DNA of 20,492 nucleotides from the NCBI GenBank assembly GCA_002371345.1, contig DFHY01000120.1:1-20492 (forward strand), in the 5' to 3' direction. This document shows, in pieces, positions 6,614 through 14,264 of the stretch. The DNA comes from Lachnospiraceae bacterium UBA3711 (GTDB lineage Bacteria; Bacillota; Clostridia; Lachnospirales; Lachnospiraceae). Positions within the stretch are counted from its first letter, which is position 1. Each line of letters starts with the position of its first letter. The position numbers were made by a program, and so were the translations under genes. The notes under the pieces are model-generated. The model did no database searches and had not been told where the DNA came from. It was given only the letters and a program-made list of their open reading frames with translations.

Positions 6614-8272
6614 ATGAACAGAGATGACATGAATATCGAAGAAACTTTGAATCCGGATGAGATGGAGGAGGCCGCTCTCAGACGAAGAGCCAGAAGAGCG
6701 CGGGACAGGAGGCTTAAACGGGTCACTGCTGCCGTGGTGATTCTTATACTTCTGGCAGCCGCGGTGCTTATATACGCTTTTGTGCTTGTACCAAGGGATT
6801 CTGATCTTCCCTGGCCGGCATTTCTCGGCGGCAGGCCGGCGCTGAAGTCACAGAGCCAGGCTGAGGGGAAGGAAGAGGGAGTCACGCTTCTGGACGCTAT
6901 TGAGAACCAGATTAACAAGGAGAGCGAGCCTGCCGCGCCAGCAGTGCAGGAGACCCAGGCCGCTGTTCCCGAGACCCAGGCGCCTGCGCCTCAGACAGAG
7001 GCTCAGGCACCGGCGGAGCCGTCCCGGGGCGAGGAGGGGCAGGCACAGATTGCCCAGGCTAAGACCCTGGCGATGGGATATGACTATGACGGAGCTATCG
7101 CCGCTCTCATGACTATCTCAGGCTATGACACAGACCAGACTATACAGCAGCTGATCGCCGACTATACTGCCCAGCGCGACGCGTGTGTCGCTGTAGACCC
7201 CAATACTGTTCCGCATATATTCTATCATTCCCTGCTGAATTCCACTGCGAGGGCTTTCAATGTCGAGGCTCTGGGACAGGGCGCTGTCGACGGGTACAAC
7301 GCCTGGATGGTGACGGTGGATGAATTTGACGCTATTACACAGCGCCTTTATGACGCGGGATATGTGTACGTGAGGCTCCGCGATCTGGTGACGCAGACAG
7401 TTGACGCGGACGGGACGGTTCATTTCGCTCCGAATACCGAGCTGAAGCTGCCTGAGGGCAAGAAGGCTATCGTTCTCTCTGTCGATGACTGCAGCTACTA
7501 TCACTCATACGAGCCGGCAAGCTTCCCTGAGAAGCTGGTCCTGGATGATCAGGGGAATGTAAAGTGCCTGTATACGGACGCTGCCGGCAATACGAGCGTC
7601 GGAGATTACGATGTGGTTCCGCGCCTGAATACTTTCCTCGCGGAGCACCCGGACGGAGCGTATCACGGTGCGCGCGGCATCATGGCCATGACCGGATATA
7701 ACGGAGTGTTCGGATACAGAACAGATTCCGATTATCTTTTGAGAGAGCATCTGATGGAGGATCAGCAGGCATGGCTCGACGCACATCCTGATTTCAACTA
7801 TGACCAGGACGTGGCTGACGCGACCAAGATCGCGGAAGCCCTGAAGGCTGAAGGCTGGGAGTTCGCGTCGCATACATGGGGTCACCTGTCCGTGACGGAT
7901 AAGACTGTTGAAGAACTGAGGACTGACAATGAGAAGTGGGTCTCTACAGTCGAGCCGATAGTAGGTCCGGTAGACACGATTATATTCGCGCATGGAAATG
8001 ACATCGGCAGCTGGGAAGGCTATGACGGAAATGAGAGATATGATTACTTCAATTCCGTCGGATACCATTTCTACTGCAACGTAGACGGATCAGTGCCGTA
8101 CTGGGTACAGATCACTGACCGTTATGTAAGGCAGGGAAGAATTGATGTTGACGGATACCGCCTGTATCTCGCGCAGAACGGCGAGGACAGCTCGCTCAGC
8201 CAGCTGATTGATCTGACCGGCATATTCAATCAGGATCGCCCGACTCCGGTTGTTGCGAATGGCCAGGGCTGA
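6614..8272 (+). CDS. Membrane-anchored NodB-like polysaccharide deacetylase homologue
   Basis: A 552-residue protein with an Arg-rich cytoplasmic start, one membrane segment (~37-58), a Pro/Gln/Glu/Thr-rich linker (~95-140, with PETQAPAPQTEAQAP) and an extracellular C-terminal part. Two NodB motifs are visible. LSVDDC (288-293) stands where TFDDG is usual, with both aspartates kept, and SHTWGH (419-424) fits the HTxxH metal-binding motif. About 125 residues separate them, far more than usual, so the domain has a large insertion. The classical RxPY motif was not recognised. The fold implies removal of acetyl groups from cell-wall or other glycans, but activity is uncertain. The start is ATG 6614, six nt after AGGGGA (6602-6607); GTG 6611 is an alternative, and ATG 6557 has no ribosome binding site. 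The 3' end overlaps the convergent transporter gene by 47 nt. Confidence 0.78.
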   Translation: MNRDDMNIEETLNPDEMEEAALRRRARRARDRRLKRVTAAVVILILLAAAVLIYAFVLVPRDSDLPWPAFLGGRPALKSQSQAEGKEEGVTLLDAIENQINKESEPAAPAVQETQAAVPETQAPAPQTEAQAPAEPSRGEEGQAQIAQAKTLAMGYDYDGAIAALMTISGYDTDQTIQQLIADYTAQRDACVAVDPNTVPHIFYHSLLNSTARAFNVEALGQGAVDGYNAWMVTVDEFDAITQRLYDAGYVYVRLRDLVTQTVDADGTVHFAPNTELKLPEGKKAIVLSVDDCSYYHSYEPASFPEKLVLDDQGNVKCLYTDAAGNTSVGDYDVVPRLNTFLAEHPDGAYHGARGIMAMTGYNGVFGYRTDSDYLLREHLMEDQQAWLDAHPDFNYDQDVADATKIAEALKAEGWEFASHTWGHLSVTDKTVEELRTDNEKWVSTVEPIVGPVDTIIFAHGNDIGSWEGYDGNERYDYFNSVGYHFYCNVDGSVPYWVQITDRYVRQGRIDVDGYRLYLAQNGEDSSLSQLIDLTGIFNQDRPTPVVANGQG

Positions 8273-9446
8273 CTTCTGAAGAACCTTTTGCCGCGGCTTC
8301 GGCCGCGGCTGCTTTTTTCTTGCGCTGCTCGAGCCGGAACAGGATGACGTCCTGATAGATGAAGTCAAGAATAGCGGCGAAGGGAATAGCGAGCAGAATT
8401 CCGACGACGCCCCACATACGGCCGAATACAATCAATGCGATCAGAATCCAGATGGAGGGCACTCCGAGCTGGCCGCCGAACAGCTTCGGCTTGATGACAT
8501 ATCCATCCATCGTCTGCAGCGCGATCGTGAAGATCAGGAAGCCCAGAGCGTACCAGGGATTTACAAGAAGGAGTATGAACGCTCCGATGACCGCGCCAAG
8601 GATAGGTCCGAATGTCGGAGCGAGGTTGGTGACGCCTACGATCACGGAGATAAGCGGGACATACGGATAACCTACGATAAGCATGAACGCTGCGTTCAGG
8701 ATTCCTATAAGAAGTCCGTCAAGAAGATCGAACACAATGTAGCGCATCATGATTGAATTGCACCGCCCGAGGAAATCCGTAGAGATCTGATAAGACTTTT
8801 CGTTTGTGATCGCTTTCCAGAGTCTCTTTCCCCCATTCAGAAGCCGTGTTTTATCCATCAGCAGATATACCGCGATGATAAATGAGATGACAAGCGTAAC
8901 GATCTCAACTCCGTAATTGATAGTCGTATTGAGAACCTGATTAAGGCCGCTGGGAAGGCGGTTTGTGACTATGCCGATCACATCCTCGGCAGAAGCGGTG
9001 ATCCCGGATATATCAACGTTGTGCTTCGCGGCGAAGTCCTGGAGCTCTTTCAGCATCTTAGTCAGAGACCTCATATATATGCCAAGATTTCCGATGAACA
9101 TCCGCACACTGGACACAAGCTGAGGCAGCATGGAGGTAATCAGAATGGTAACAGCCAGGATGAGCAGGGCGAAGGTAAGGATAACGCCTGCGCTTCTGGC
9201 GGCGGACGGGCGTCTCATCTTCTTGAATAACCGGGTCTCAAAGAATTTGACCAGCGGATCAAGGATGTAGGCGATCACAATTCCGGTGAGAACCGGAGAC
9301 ACTATATGAAAGATTCCCCGGAGTATCTTCCACAGGATATCAATATTGGACAGGAAGATAAACAGGACAACCCCGGAGCAGATCGCGAATGTATATGCAG
9401 CCCACGGCCGCTCCAGCTTTTTTTTGAATCTTGTCCATCTGAGCAT
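8226..9446 (-). CDS. AI-2E family transporter (PerM/YtvI-like)
   Basis: A 406-residue polytopic membrane protein. Hydrophobic segments lie near residues 18-36, 44-65, 85-110, 175-200, 245-265, 268-300, 305-330 and 335-365, the family's usual eight-segment pattern. Recognisable stretches include PVLTGIVIAYILDPLV, VGVTNLAPTFGPILGAVIGA and GVVGILLAIPFAAIL. Members export small molecules; the AI-2 assignment comes from few members, and others act as ion antiporters, so the substrate here is open. ATG 9446 has GGAGGG 9 nt upstream. The hydrophilic tail (KKKAAAAEAAAKG and beyond) is encoded by DNA that forms the terminator of the convergent gene. No terminator for this gene was seen. Confidence 0.88.
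   Translation of the reverse strand: MLRWTRFKKKLERPWAAYTFAICSGVVLFIFLSNIDILWKILRGIFHIVSPVLTGIVIAYILDPLVKFFETRLFKKMRRPSAARSAGVILTFALLILAVTILITSMLPQLVSSVRMFIGNLGIYMRSLTKMLKELQDFAAKHNVDISGITASAEDVIGIVTNRLPSGLNQVLNTTINYGVEIVTLVISFIIAVYLLMDKTRLLNGGKRLWKAITNEKSYQISTDFLGRCNSIMMRYIVFDLLDGLLIGILNAAFMLIVGYPYVPLISVIVGVTNLAPTFGPILGAVIGAFILLLVNPWYALGFLIFTIALQTMDGYVIKPKLFGGQLGVPSIWILIALIVFGRMWGVVGILLAIPFAAILDFIYQDVILFRLEQRKKKAAAAEAAAKGSSEVSPGHSQQPESGDPD
8290..8318 (+). terminator. Terminator inside the opposite gene's coding sequence
   Basis: GCCGCGGC (8290-8297), TTCG and GCCGCGGC (8302-8309) form a perfect 8-bp GC stem with a stable tetraloop, then TGC and six Ts (8313-8318). It lies 17 bp after the deacetylase homologue's stop. 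On the minus strand the hairpin is followed by AAAAGG, so it should act mainly on plus-strand transcripts. Confidence 0.8.
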
Positions 9447-9523
9447 AATATCCGACCCTCCATAATAGCTCTGTAATTATCCTATCACATTCTTCGGAAA
9501 AGGTCGATGAAACAAACAAAAGC

Positions 9524-9552
9524 TTGAAGGAAGCGGTGAAATGAATTATCAT
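9524..9552 (+). promoter_or_regulatory. Promoter of the repeat-bearing SH3b protein gene
   Basis: TTGAAG (9524-9529) and TATCAT (9547-9552) are separated by 17 bp, matching four and five of six consensus bases. Two purine-rich stretches, GGGGGAG at 9563-9569 and GGGGAGG at 9580-9586, follow; the second is the ribosome binding site. Confidence 0.65.
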
Positions 9553-9592
9553 TGATATATTAAGGGGGAGATTTGATAAGGGGAGGTTTATC

Positions 9593-11161
9593 ATGAGCAA
9601 ACAAGGAAATCGAAACAATGGCGAAGATGCGTTCCGGGAGTGGCTGTCGGATCATCTTCGCTATTTGGTTGTTCTTATTGCGATTCTTCTGGCTGTTGTC
9701 GTTATCATCATGACGATGAGCCTTCTTGACAATCGTCCCGGCAGTTCGGATTCAAGCGCCGGGGACAATTCCGATGCGGTGGTAATTATGTCTGAAGCCG
9801 CGGTTGAAGCGGAGAGAGCAGCGCAGAGCGAAGCTCCGCAGGCTGATGCGGCCACAGTAAAACCGAAGGAGACGGAAGCGCCTCAGACCGATGAGCCGAA
9901 GGAGACGGAAGCGCCCGAGACTGAGGAGCCGAAGGAGACGGAGGCCCCCAAGACCGAGGAGCCGAAGGAGACGGAAGCGCCCGAGACCGAGGAGCCGAAG
10001 GAGACGGAAGCGCCCGAGACTGAGGAGCCGAAGGAGACGGAGGCCCCCAAGACCGAGAAGCCGAAGGAGACGGAAGCGCCCGAGACTGAGGAGCCGAAGG
10101 AAACAGAGGCGCCTCAGACCGAGGATCCGAAGGAGACGGAAGCGCCCGAGACTGAGGAGCCGAAGGAAACAGAGGCGTCTCAGACCGAGGAGCCGAAGGA
10201 GACGGAGGCCCCCAAGACCGAGGAGCCGAAGGAGACGGAAGCGTCCCGCACTGAGAAGGCCAGGGATACAGAGAAGACTCAGGCAAAACCATCACAGACA
10301 GATAATAAGGAAAGCAGAAAGGCCGGGCCGGAAACCGAAGCTGATACAGAGGCAGCTGAGAAGAAGAGTTCTTCCAGACCTTCTTCCGGGATTAAGGGAT
10401 CGGCTGAACAGACGGCAGAATCTGATGCTGTGAAGAGCTCCTCAAAAGGCAAGGAGAAAGAGACTGAGGCAGAAACTGAGGCATCAAAAAAGAAGTCTGC
10501 CGTCAAAACTACAGAAAACACAACTACCAGCTCAACCGAGAAGACTGTAAAAGCGGCACAGAATGACTCGTCTCAAAGCTCAGGAACAGCCGCGCTTGCG
10601 GGCTACGGCTCCGAGACAGAGAAGGAGAGCGGGAACGATGTAAAGAGCATCACGGTAACCAGCACGACTCCTGTGCAGAGAGTTACGGCCCTGGTCAGCG
10701 GAGGATCGTCATCAGGAAGCAACCGCGCGTCTGTCACAAATATCGATACCGGAACTACTGTCGGCACTTACCACAATTCGGGAAGCTCTCTGAGTACATC
10801 CGCAGGATCATCTGTGACAATAGGTGCAGGTACTTCGTCCGGCGATGCGGACAGCTCAGGAGGACTCGTCGATGTGGCAGGAAATGATGAGCAGAGCTGG
10901 AGCGGGACTTCAGGAGGCTATACCGGAGATGAGATAGAGATAGTCTCCCAGCCTGAACCTGAACCGGAGCCGGCACCGAGCCCGACATACCGTACGATCG
11001 TAAGCGCCTGCAATATAAGAAGCTATCCGGATTACGGAGACAATGTCATCGGTGGACTTGGAGGAGGCGAGACGGTTCTCTTCTACGGAGAGGAAGCCGG
11101 CTGGTACAAGATTGAGTATAACGGAATCGTGGGCTATATAGGGCCGAGATTCCTGCAGTAA
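9593..11161 (+). CDS. Surface SH3b protein with an 11-residue repeat stalk
   Basis: A 522-residue anchored protein: hydrophilic N-terminus, one membrane segment (~23-43, no lipobox), an acidic stalk, a Ser/Gly/Thr-rich region (~350-450), a PEPEPEPAPSP spacer (~453-463) and a C-terminal bacterial SH3 domain (~465-522; NIRSYPDYGDNVI, GWYKIEYNGIVGYIG). Residues 91-222 hold twelve copies of PKETEAPxTxx, where x is mostly E, K or Q. SH3b domains often bind peptidoglycan, so the likely role is a wall-spanning or wall-binding protein, but no enzyme domain is seen. The start ATG 9593 has GGGGAGG 6 nt upstream. Only 24 bp separate its stop from that of the convergent PlsY-like gene. Confidence 0.8.
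   Translation: MSKQGNRNNGEDAFREWLSDHLRYLVVLIAILLAVVVIIMTMSLLDNRPGSSDSSAGDNSDAVVIMSEAAVEAERAAQSEAPQADAATVKPKETEAPQTDEPKETEAPETEEPKETEAPKTEEPKETEAPETEEPKETEAPETEEPKETEAPKTEKPKETEAPETEEPKETEAPQTEDPKETEAPETEEPKETEASQTEEPKETEAPKTEEPKETEASRTEKARDTEKTQAKPSQTDNKESRKAGPETEADTEAAEKKSSSRPSSGIKGSAEQTAESDAVKSSSKGKEKETEAETEASKKKSAVKTTENTTTSSTEKTVKAAQNDSSQSSGTAALAGYGSETEKESGNDVKSITVTSTTPVQRVTALVSGGSSSGSNRASVTNIDTGTTVGTYHNSGSSLSTSAGSSVTIGAGTSSGDADSSGGLVDVAGNDEQSWSGTSGGYTGDEIEIVSQPEPEPEPAPSPTYRTIVSACNIRSYPDYGDNVIGGLGGGETVLFYGEEAGWYKIEYNGIVGYIGPRFLQ
9863..10258 (+). repeat. Twelve in-frame 33-bp tandem repeats
   Basis: Twelve 33-bp units, with no spacers, encode PKETEAPxTxx. The variable residues run Q, E, K, E, E, K, E, Q, E, Q, K, R. 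Units 2-3 and 5-6 share nearly identical codons, as do units 7-8 and 9-10, so the array grew partly by 66-bp duplications. A degenerate remnant (ARDTEK) follows. All reading frames stay open across much of the array because of the repeat's composition. Confidence 0.95.
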
Positions 11162-11185
11162 ACGAATTGCAGCCTTTTATACTCC

Positions 11186-11923
11186 TCAGGACTGCTCCTG
11201 TGAAGACACGCCTGGAGCGTCAGGAGCATCGGCCATTGCCTCATCTGGCCGTACGTCCCCGGAGCGTCTTGAGGGGAATCTGATTATCTGCGCATACTTT
11301 TCCTCCTGCCCGCGGGCCATGCGGACGAGCCCTTTGAAATGGCGGGAGAACATGATGATCGCCAGTATCAGAGCCAGCACAGCGGCCTCCGAACCTGCGA
11401 ACAGGATGCAGAAAAGGAAGAAAACCGCCGTGATGACAACAGCTCCCAGCGGAAGGTAGCCGGTCATCATGACAACCAGCATACCGGAAAGATCAGCAAG
11501 AAGCCCCCAGATCGGGGAAAATATAAATATAGACATACAGGTTACTGCCACGCCCTTTCCGCCGGAGAAATGTCTCCAGAAAGGCCAGTTGTGTCCGAGA
11601 ACGGCTCCGAAGCCTGCCCACAGACAGCTTATGCGGCCGATATTGAGACTCGGATCCGTAAAATGGTTCCCTCCGAACAGGAACAGGCACAGCAGACATG
11701 CAGCCACGGTTTTCAGAAGATCTCCGGCAAGGACGACAAGCCCCGGCTTCAGCCCCAGCTCGACAGTCACATTTGCCATTCCCGGGTTGCCTGTGCCGAA
11801 TTCCGAGGCGCTCTTTCCGGTTTTAAGCCTGACTACCAATTCTCCGAACAGAAGACAGCCAAAGAAATACCCTATCACAAGACTTGCAATACGCGGCATG
11901 GAACGAATCATAACAGCGGTCAT
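11186..11923 (-). CDS. PlsY-like glycerol-3-phosphate acyltransferase
   Basis: A 245-residue membrane protein of the PlsY family, which uses acyl-phosphate to acylate glycerol-3-phosphate in phospholipid synthesis. Three motif regions are visible: SASEFGTGNPGMANV (motif 1), GHNWPFWRHFSGGKGVAV (motif 2) and HFKGLVRMARGQEEK (motif 3). Motif 1 lacks the arginine usual before GSGN and has PGMANV where xGATNV is usual, so this is a divergent copy. It has a ~30-residue polar tail that typical 200-residue PlsY lacks. Hydrophobic segments alternate throughout. ATG 11923 is chosen because GAGGGAGG lies 8 nt upstream; it overlaps the previous gene's stop as TAATG, so translation is probably coupled. 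It is third in a signal peptidase operon. A main plsY may exist elsewhere. Confidence 0.78.
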   Translation of the reverse strand: MTAVMIRSMPRIASLVIGYFFGCLLFGELVVRLKTGKSASEFGTGNPGMANVTVELGLKPGLVVLAGDLLKTVAACLLCLFLFGGNHFTDPSLNIGRISCLWAGFGAVLGHNWPFWRHFSGGKGVAVTCMSIFIFSPIWGLLADLSGMLVVMMTGYLPLGAVVITAVFFLFCILFAGSEAAVLALILAIIMFSRHFKGLVRMARGQEEKYAQIIRFPSRRSGDVRPDEAMADAPDAPGVSSQEQS

Positions 11924-12264
11924 TACAAAAACCTCCCTCGAAGAAACAGAAGAACTGCAAACAACGCGGCAGCTGCCAGAAGACACAGCAGAGCTTTCGT
12001 CTTGGACGCTTTTTTAGCTTCGGAGGCCGGCTTGCCGGCTTCAGCGCTGCCGAGAAGTCTCTGCGCCTCAGACAGATCCTCAGGATCCACCATGATCTCT
12101 TCACCGAAGATATCTCCCCCGATCTTATATATATCCTTAACGCCCCCCTGCCGGAAAGCGTCGATCCCATGATCTTTCAGAAGCTCTATCATCGCCAGAG
12201 CTCCGGGTCCGTCCGGGGCGTAGGCGGCACGTACATAATGTTTCTTCTTGTCGTTATCAGGCAT
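11923..12264 (-). CDS. DUF2007 domain protein with C-terminal membrane anchor
   Basis: A 113-residue protein. Residues ~9-72 fit the DUF2007 domain, described as a putative prokaryotic signal-transducing domain, with ALAMIELLKDHGIDAF and GGDIFGEEIMVDPEDLSEAQ as the recognisable pieces. A basic linker leads to one C-terminal hydrophobic segment (~92-108), so the domain probably faces the cytoplasm. The start ATG 12264 has GAGG 6 nt upstream, and only 11 nt separate it from the signal peptidase stop. The stop overlaps the next start (TAATG). The biochemical role is unknown; the operon suggests the envelope. Confidence 0.72.
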   Translation of the reverse strand: MPDNDKKKHYVRAAYAPDGPGALAMIELLKDHGIDAFRQGGVKDIYKIGGDIFGEEIMVDPEDLSEAQRLLGSAEAGKPASEAKKASKTKALLCLLAAAALFAVLLFLRGRFL

Positions 12265-12275
12265 AATGAACCTCG

Positions 12276-12944
12276 TCAGCTGTACAGTGAACCGAAGTCA
12301 CTGAAAGGCCAGTAGCATACATACGCTTTGCCGAGAATCTTTTTCTTTGGTACATATGCGTATGAGACAGCTTCTGATACATTATCCGTAAGGCCGGAGG
12401 ACAGGGCGATGGACGGCCAGTAACGGGCGTCTGAAGAGTTGTTGCGGTTATCGCCAAGCATCAGGTATTCGCCGTCAGGAACCTCGAATGTGTAACCGTC
12501 ATTCTCAACTGTCCACTTTCCGTTGATGTAATCCTCCTCAAGCTTCTTGCCGTCGATGTAGACGGCGCCTTTTTTGATCTCAACCTTCTCGCCGGGTAGT
12601 CCTATGATTCGCTTTATGAACTTTGTCCCCTTGCCCTGGGCGTCGTCAATTGGATAGCGGAAGACTACAATATCACCGCGCTGAGGATCCTTGAACCAGT
12701 ATGAGAACCTGAGTCCCAGCACACGGTCGCCGGTCATTATGGTCTTCTCCATAGAACCGGACGGAACTGTAGCGTTGATGATTATGAAGTTATCGATGAG
12801 CAGAGCGAGGACGACAGCGATCGCTATGACCTCTACCCAGCTTAGAAGCTCCGTCTTCCAATTGGTTTCCTTCTTCTTCTCAGGTTGATCCTTCTGAGAA
12901 CTCCCGTTGTTCTGAGTGTTTTGATTCTGGCTGATGCCGGACAT
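12276..12944 (-). CDS. lepB: Signal peptidase I
   Basis: Signal peptidase I cleaves signal peptides from exported preproteins on the outer face of the membrane, using a Ser/Lys dyad. The protein has 222 residues with one N-terminal membrane segment (~33-56). The nucleophile is Ser64 in VPSGSMEKT, and the general base is Lys111 in TKFIKRIIGLPGE. Box E reads GDNRNNSSDAR (164-174), where GDNRDNSxDSR is usual: a conservative Asp-to-Asn and a Ser-to-Ala change. The start ATG 12944 has AGGAG 8 nt upstream. It is the first gene of a three-gene unit with a visible promoter. Single-anchor architecture is typical of Gram-positive enzymes. Confidence 0.95.
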   Translation of the reverse strand: MSGISQNQNTQNNGSSQKDQPEKKKETNWKTELLSWVEVIAIAVVLALLIDNFIIINATVPSGSMEKTIMTGDRVLGLRFSYWFKDPQRGDIVVFRYPIDDAQGKGTKFIKRIIGLPGEKVEIKKGAVYIDGKKLEEDYINGKWTVENDGYTFEVPDGEYLMLGDNRNNSSDARYWPSIALSSGLTDNVSEAVSYAYVPKKKILGKAYVCYWPFSDFGSLYS

Positions 12945-12994
12945 TTTATGTTCTCCTGTCTACTGAAATACTGTTTATTACTGTTGTTTCAGAC

Positions 12995-13024
12995 AGTATA
13001 CCACGCGGACCCTTTAAGCCGCAA
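12995..13024 (-). promoter_or_regulatory. Promoter of the signal peptidase operon
   Basis: On the minus strand TTGCGG (13019-13024) and TATACT (12995-13000) are separated by 18 bp. It diverges from the promoter at 13051-13079, and the two units are back to back in a 218-bp gap. Confidence 0.6.
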
Positions 13025-13050
13025 CAGAAGTGATTTCAGCGCATTCTCCC

Positions 13051-13079
13051 TTGTATTTTCAGACTTTAACTGGTATGAT
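13051..13079 (+). promoter_or_regulatory. Promoter of the first SH3b lipoprotein gene
   Basis: TTGTAT (13051-13056) and TATGAT (13074-13079) are separated by exactly 17 bp, about 85 bp before the start codon. Confidence 0.65.
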
Positions 13080-13162
13080 AAATGCAAATGTGTACATATA
13101 TCCCCACGCCGTATGACGGGATGACCGGCTATGGGAATCGGGGGAGTAAGGGGGATGATATT

Positions 13163-14050
13163 ATGAGAAGAAGCATCAGGACCATTACCGCAGGAGCGGC
13201 TGCGTCAGCGATTGTACTGGCGGCTGTTACCGGGTGCGGTCAGGCACGACAGGGGAATAATCAGAGCGAGAGCACAGCTGTTCAGACTGAAGCAGCTCCG
13301 GCCGTGACAGAGGCACCCATTATCATTCAGACCGAAGCGCCGCAGACCGAACCGCAGATAATACCCGAGACACAGGCACCGGTGCCGGAGACACAGGCAC
13401 CTGAGACGCCGGCGCCGGAGACACCGGCTCCTGAGACGCAGAGTGCCGCACCTGTATCCCTTAGCGAAGAGGAGGAGCTTAACCAGCTCTATGAATTCTC
13501 GGATGAAGAGATTGGTTCAAGATTTGCCAACGCGGATATTAATGTGCGCACCAGCCCGACCACCTCGAGCGAAGACAATATCGTATCGAGCCTTGATAAG
13601 GGCGAGGAGGCGACCGTTATCGGTGAGACCGCGAACTGGTATGAGATATACAAGGCTGAGGACAGCGTGACCGGACTTACAGATCTGAAGGGATTTGTCA
13701 TGAAGGCGTATCTGTCTGACACCTATGATGAGGCGATGGCGGCGCAGCCGTCAGAGACCGCGGCTCCGGCTGCTGAGCAGGCGCCCGCGGCGGCGGAACC
13801 TGCGCCGGCACAGGAGGTTTCCCCGGCTGAGACTCCGCAGACCAGCGCTCCGGCAAGCACTGCGTCAGGGCCTCAGGTCACGGTTACTTCCGACGCGAAC
13901 ATCCGAGCCGAGGCGATCGAGACAGGCAGTGTTGTCGGCGTTGTGAACGCTGGAACGACCGTTACGCAGATCGGGTCTGCAGACGGCTGGGTTCAGATCG
14001 ATTACAACGGAGTGCAGGGTTACATCAAGGCAAGTATGGTTTCCGGGTAA
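13163..14050 (+). CDS. Lipoprotein with two SH3b domains
   Basis: A 295-residue exported lipoprotein. The signal peptide ends in VTGC with the lipidated cysteine at residue 25. A T/E/P-rich linker follows (~40-95; PETQAPETPAPETPAPETQ), then the first SH3b domain (~118-190; ADINVRTSPTTSSEDNIVSS), a second Ala/Pro/Glu-rich linker (~193-237) and a C-terminal SH3b domain (~238-295; DANIRAEAIETGSVVGVV, GWVQIDYNGVQGYIKASMV). No catalytic domain is present, so a wall-binding or sensing role is inferred. The start is ATG 13163, 8 nt after AAGGGGG, and it gives a clean signal peptide; the in-frame ATG at 13082 does not. Confidence 0.85.
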   Translation: MRRSIRTITAGAAASAIVLAAVTGCGQARQGNNQSESTAVQTEAAPAVTEAPIIIQTEAPQTEPQIIPETQAPVPETQAPETPAPETPAPETQSAAPVSLSEEEELNQLYEFSDEEIGSRFANADINVRTSPTTSSEDNIVSSLDKGEEATVIGETANWYEIYKAEDSVTGLTDLKGFVMKAYLSDTYDEAMAAQPSETAAPAAEQAPAAAEPAPAQEVSPAETPQTSAPASTASGPQVTVTSDANIRAEAIETGSVVGVVNAGTTVTQIGSADGWVQIDYNGVQGYIKASMVSG

Positions 14051-14070
14051 CGGTTAACCTGACAGCCAAG

Positions 14071-14107
14071 GGGATCGGTACATAGATTCTGTGCCGGTCC
14101 CGTTTTT
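14071..14107 (+). terminator. Intrinsic terminator after the first SH3b lipoprotein
   Basis: GGGATCGGTACA (14071-14082) pairs over 12 bp, two of them G-U, with TGTGCCGGTCCC (14090-14101) around a 7-nt loop, followed by GTTTTTC. A second T stretch follows at about 14112-14117. Confidence 0.88.
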
Positions 14108-14175
14108 CATCATTTTTGATTGCAAAGATCTTTTTTACAAAAAGATTACGACATTCTGAATTGTTGTGCTGAAGC

Positions 14176-14204
14176 TTGCATGGAGAATGAACCCGTGTTA
14201 GTAT
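14176..14204 (+). promoter_or_regulatory. Candidate promoter of the second SH3b lipoprotein
   Basis: TTGCAT (14176-14181) and TAGTAT (14199-14204) are separated by 17 bp. Each matches four of six consensus bases. Confidence 0.45.
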
Positions 14205-14230
14205 TAACCGGGATTTAATTAATGAAAGAT

Positions 14231-14260
14231 CCGCCGGTTACGGCGGTTAGAACCGGGGGT
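14231..14260 (+). promoter_or_regulatory. Mutually exclusive hairpins at a ribosome binding site
   Basis: CCGCC (14231-14235) can pair with GGCGG (14242-14246). Alternatively CCGGTT (14234-14239) can pair with AACCGG (14251-14256), which would cover part of the GGGGG ribosome binding site (14255-14259). The two cannot form together. Translation control is possible but unproven. Confidence 0.35.
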
Positions 14261-14264
14261 TTGC

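Noticed and set aside
9863..10258. CRISPR-like tandem repeat
   Set aside because: Units are contiguous with no spacers, stay in frame and encode a clear protein stalk inside a larger gene.
9786..10433. Long open frames in other frames of the repeat array (Arg-rich on plus, Pro/Ser-rich on minus)
   Set aside because: They are open only because of the repeat's base composition; no ribosome binding site or domain supports them.
11153..11180. CTGCA/TGCAG hairpin with CCTTTT as a terminator for the repeat-bearing SH3b gene
   Set aside because: The stem is only 5 bp with a 10-nt loop and the T-run is short; not convincing.
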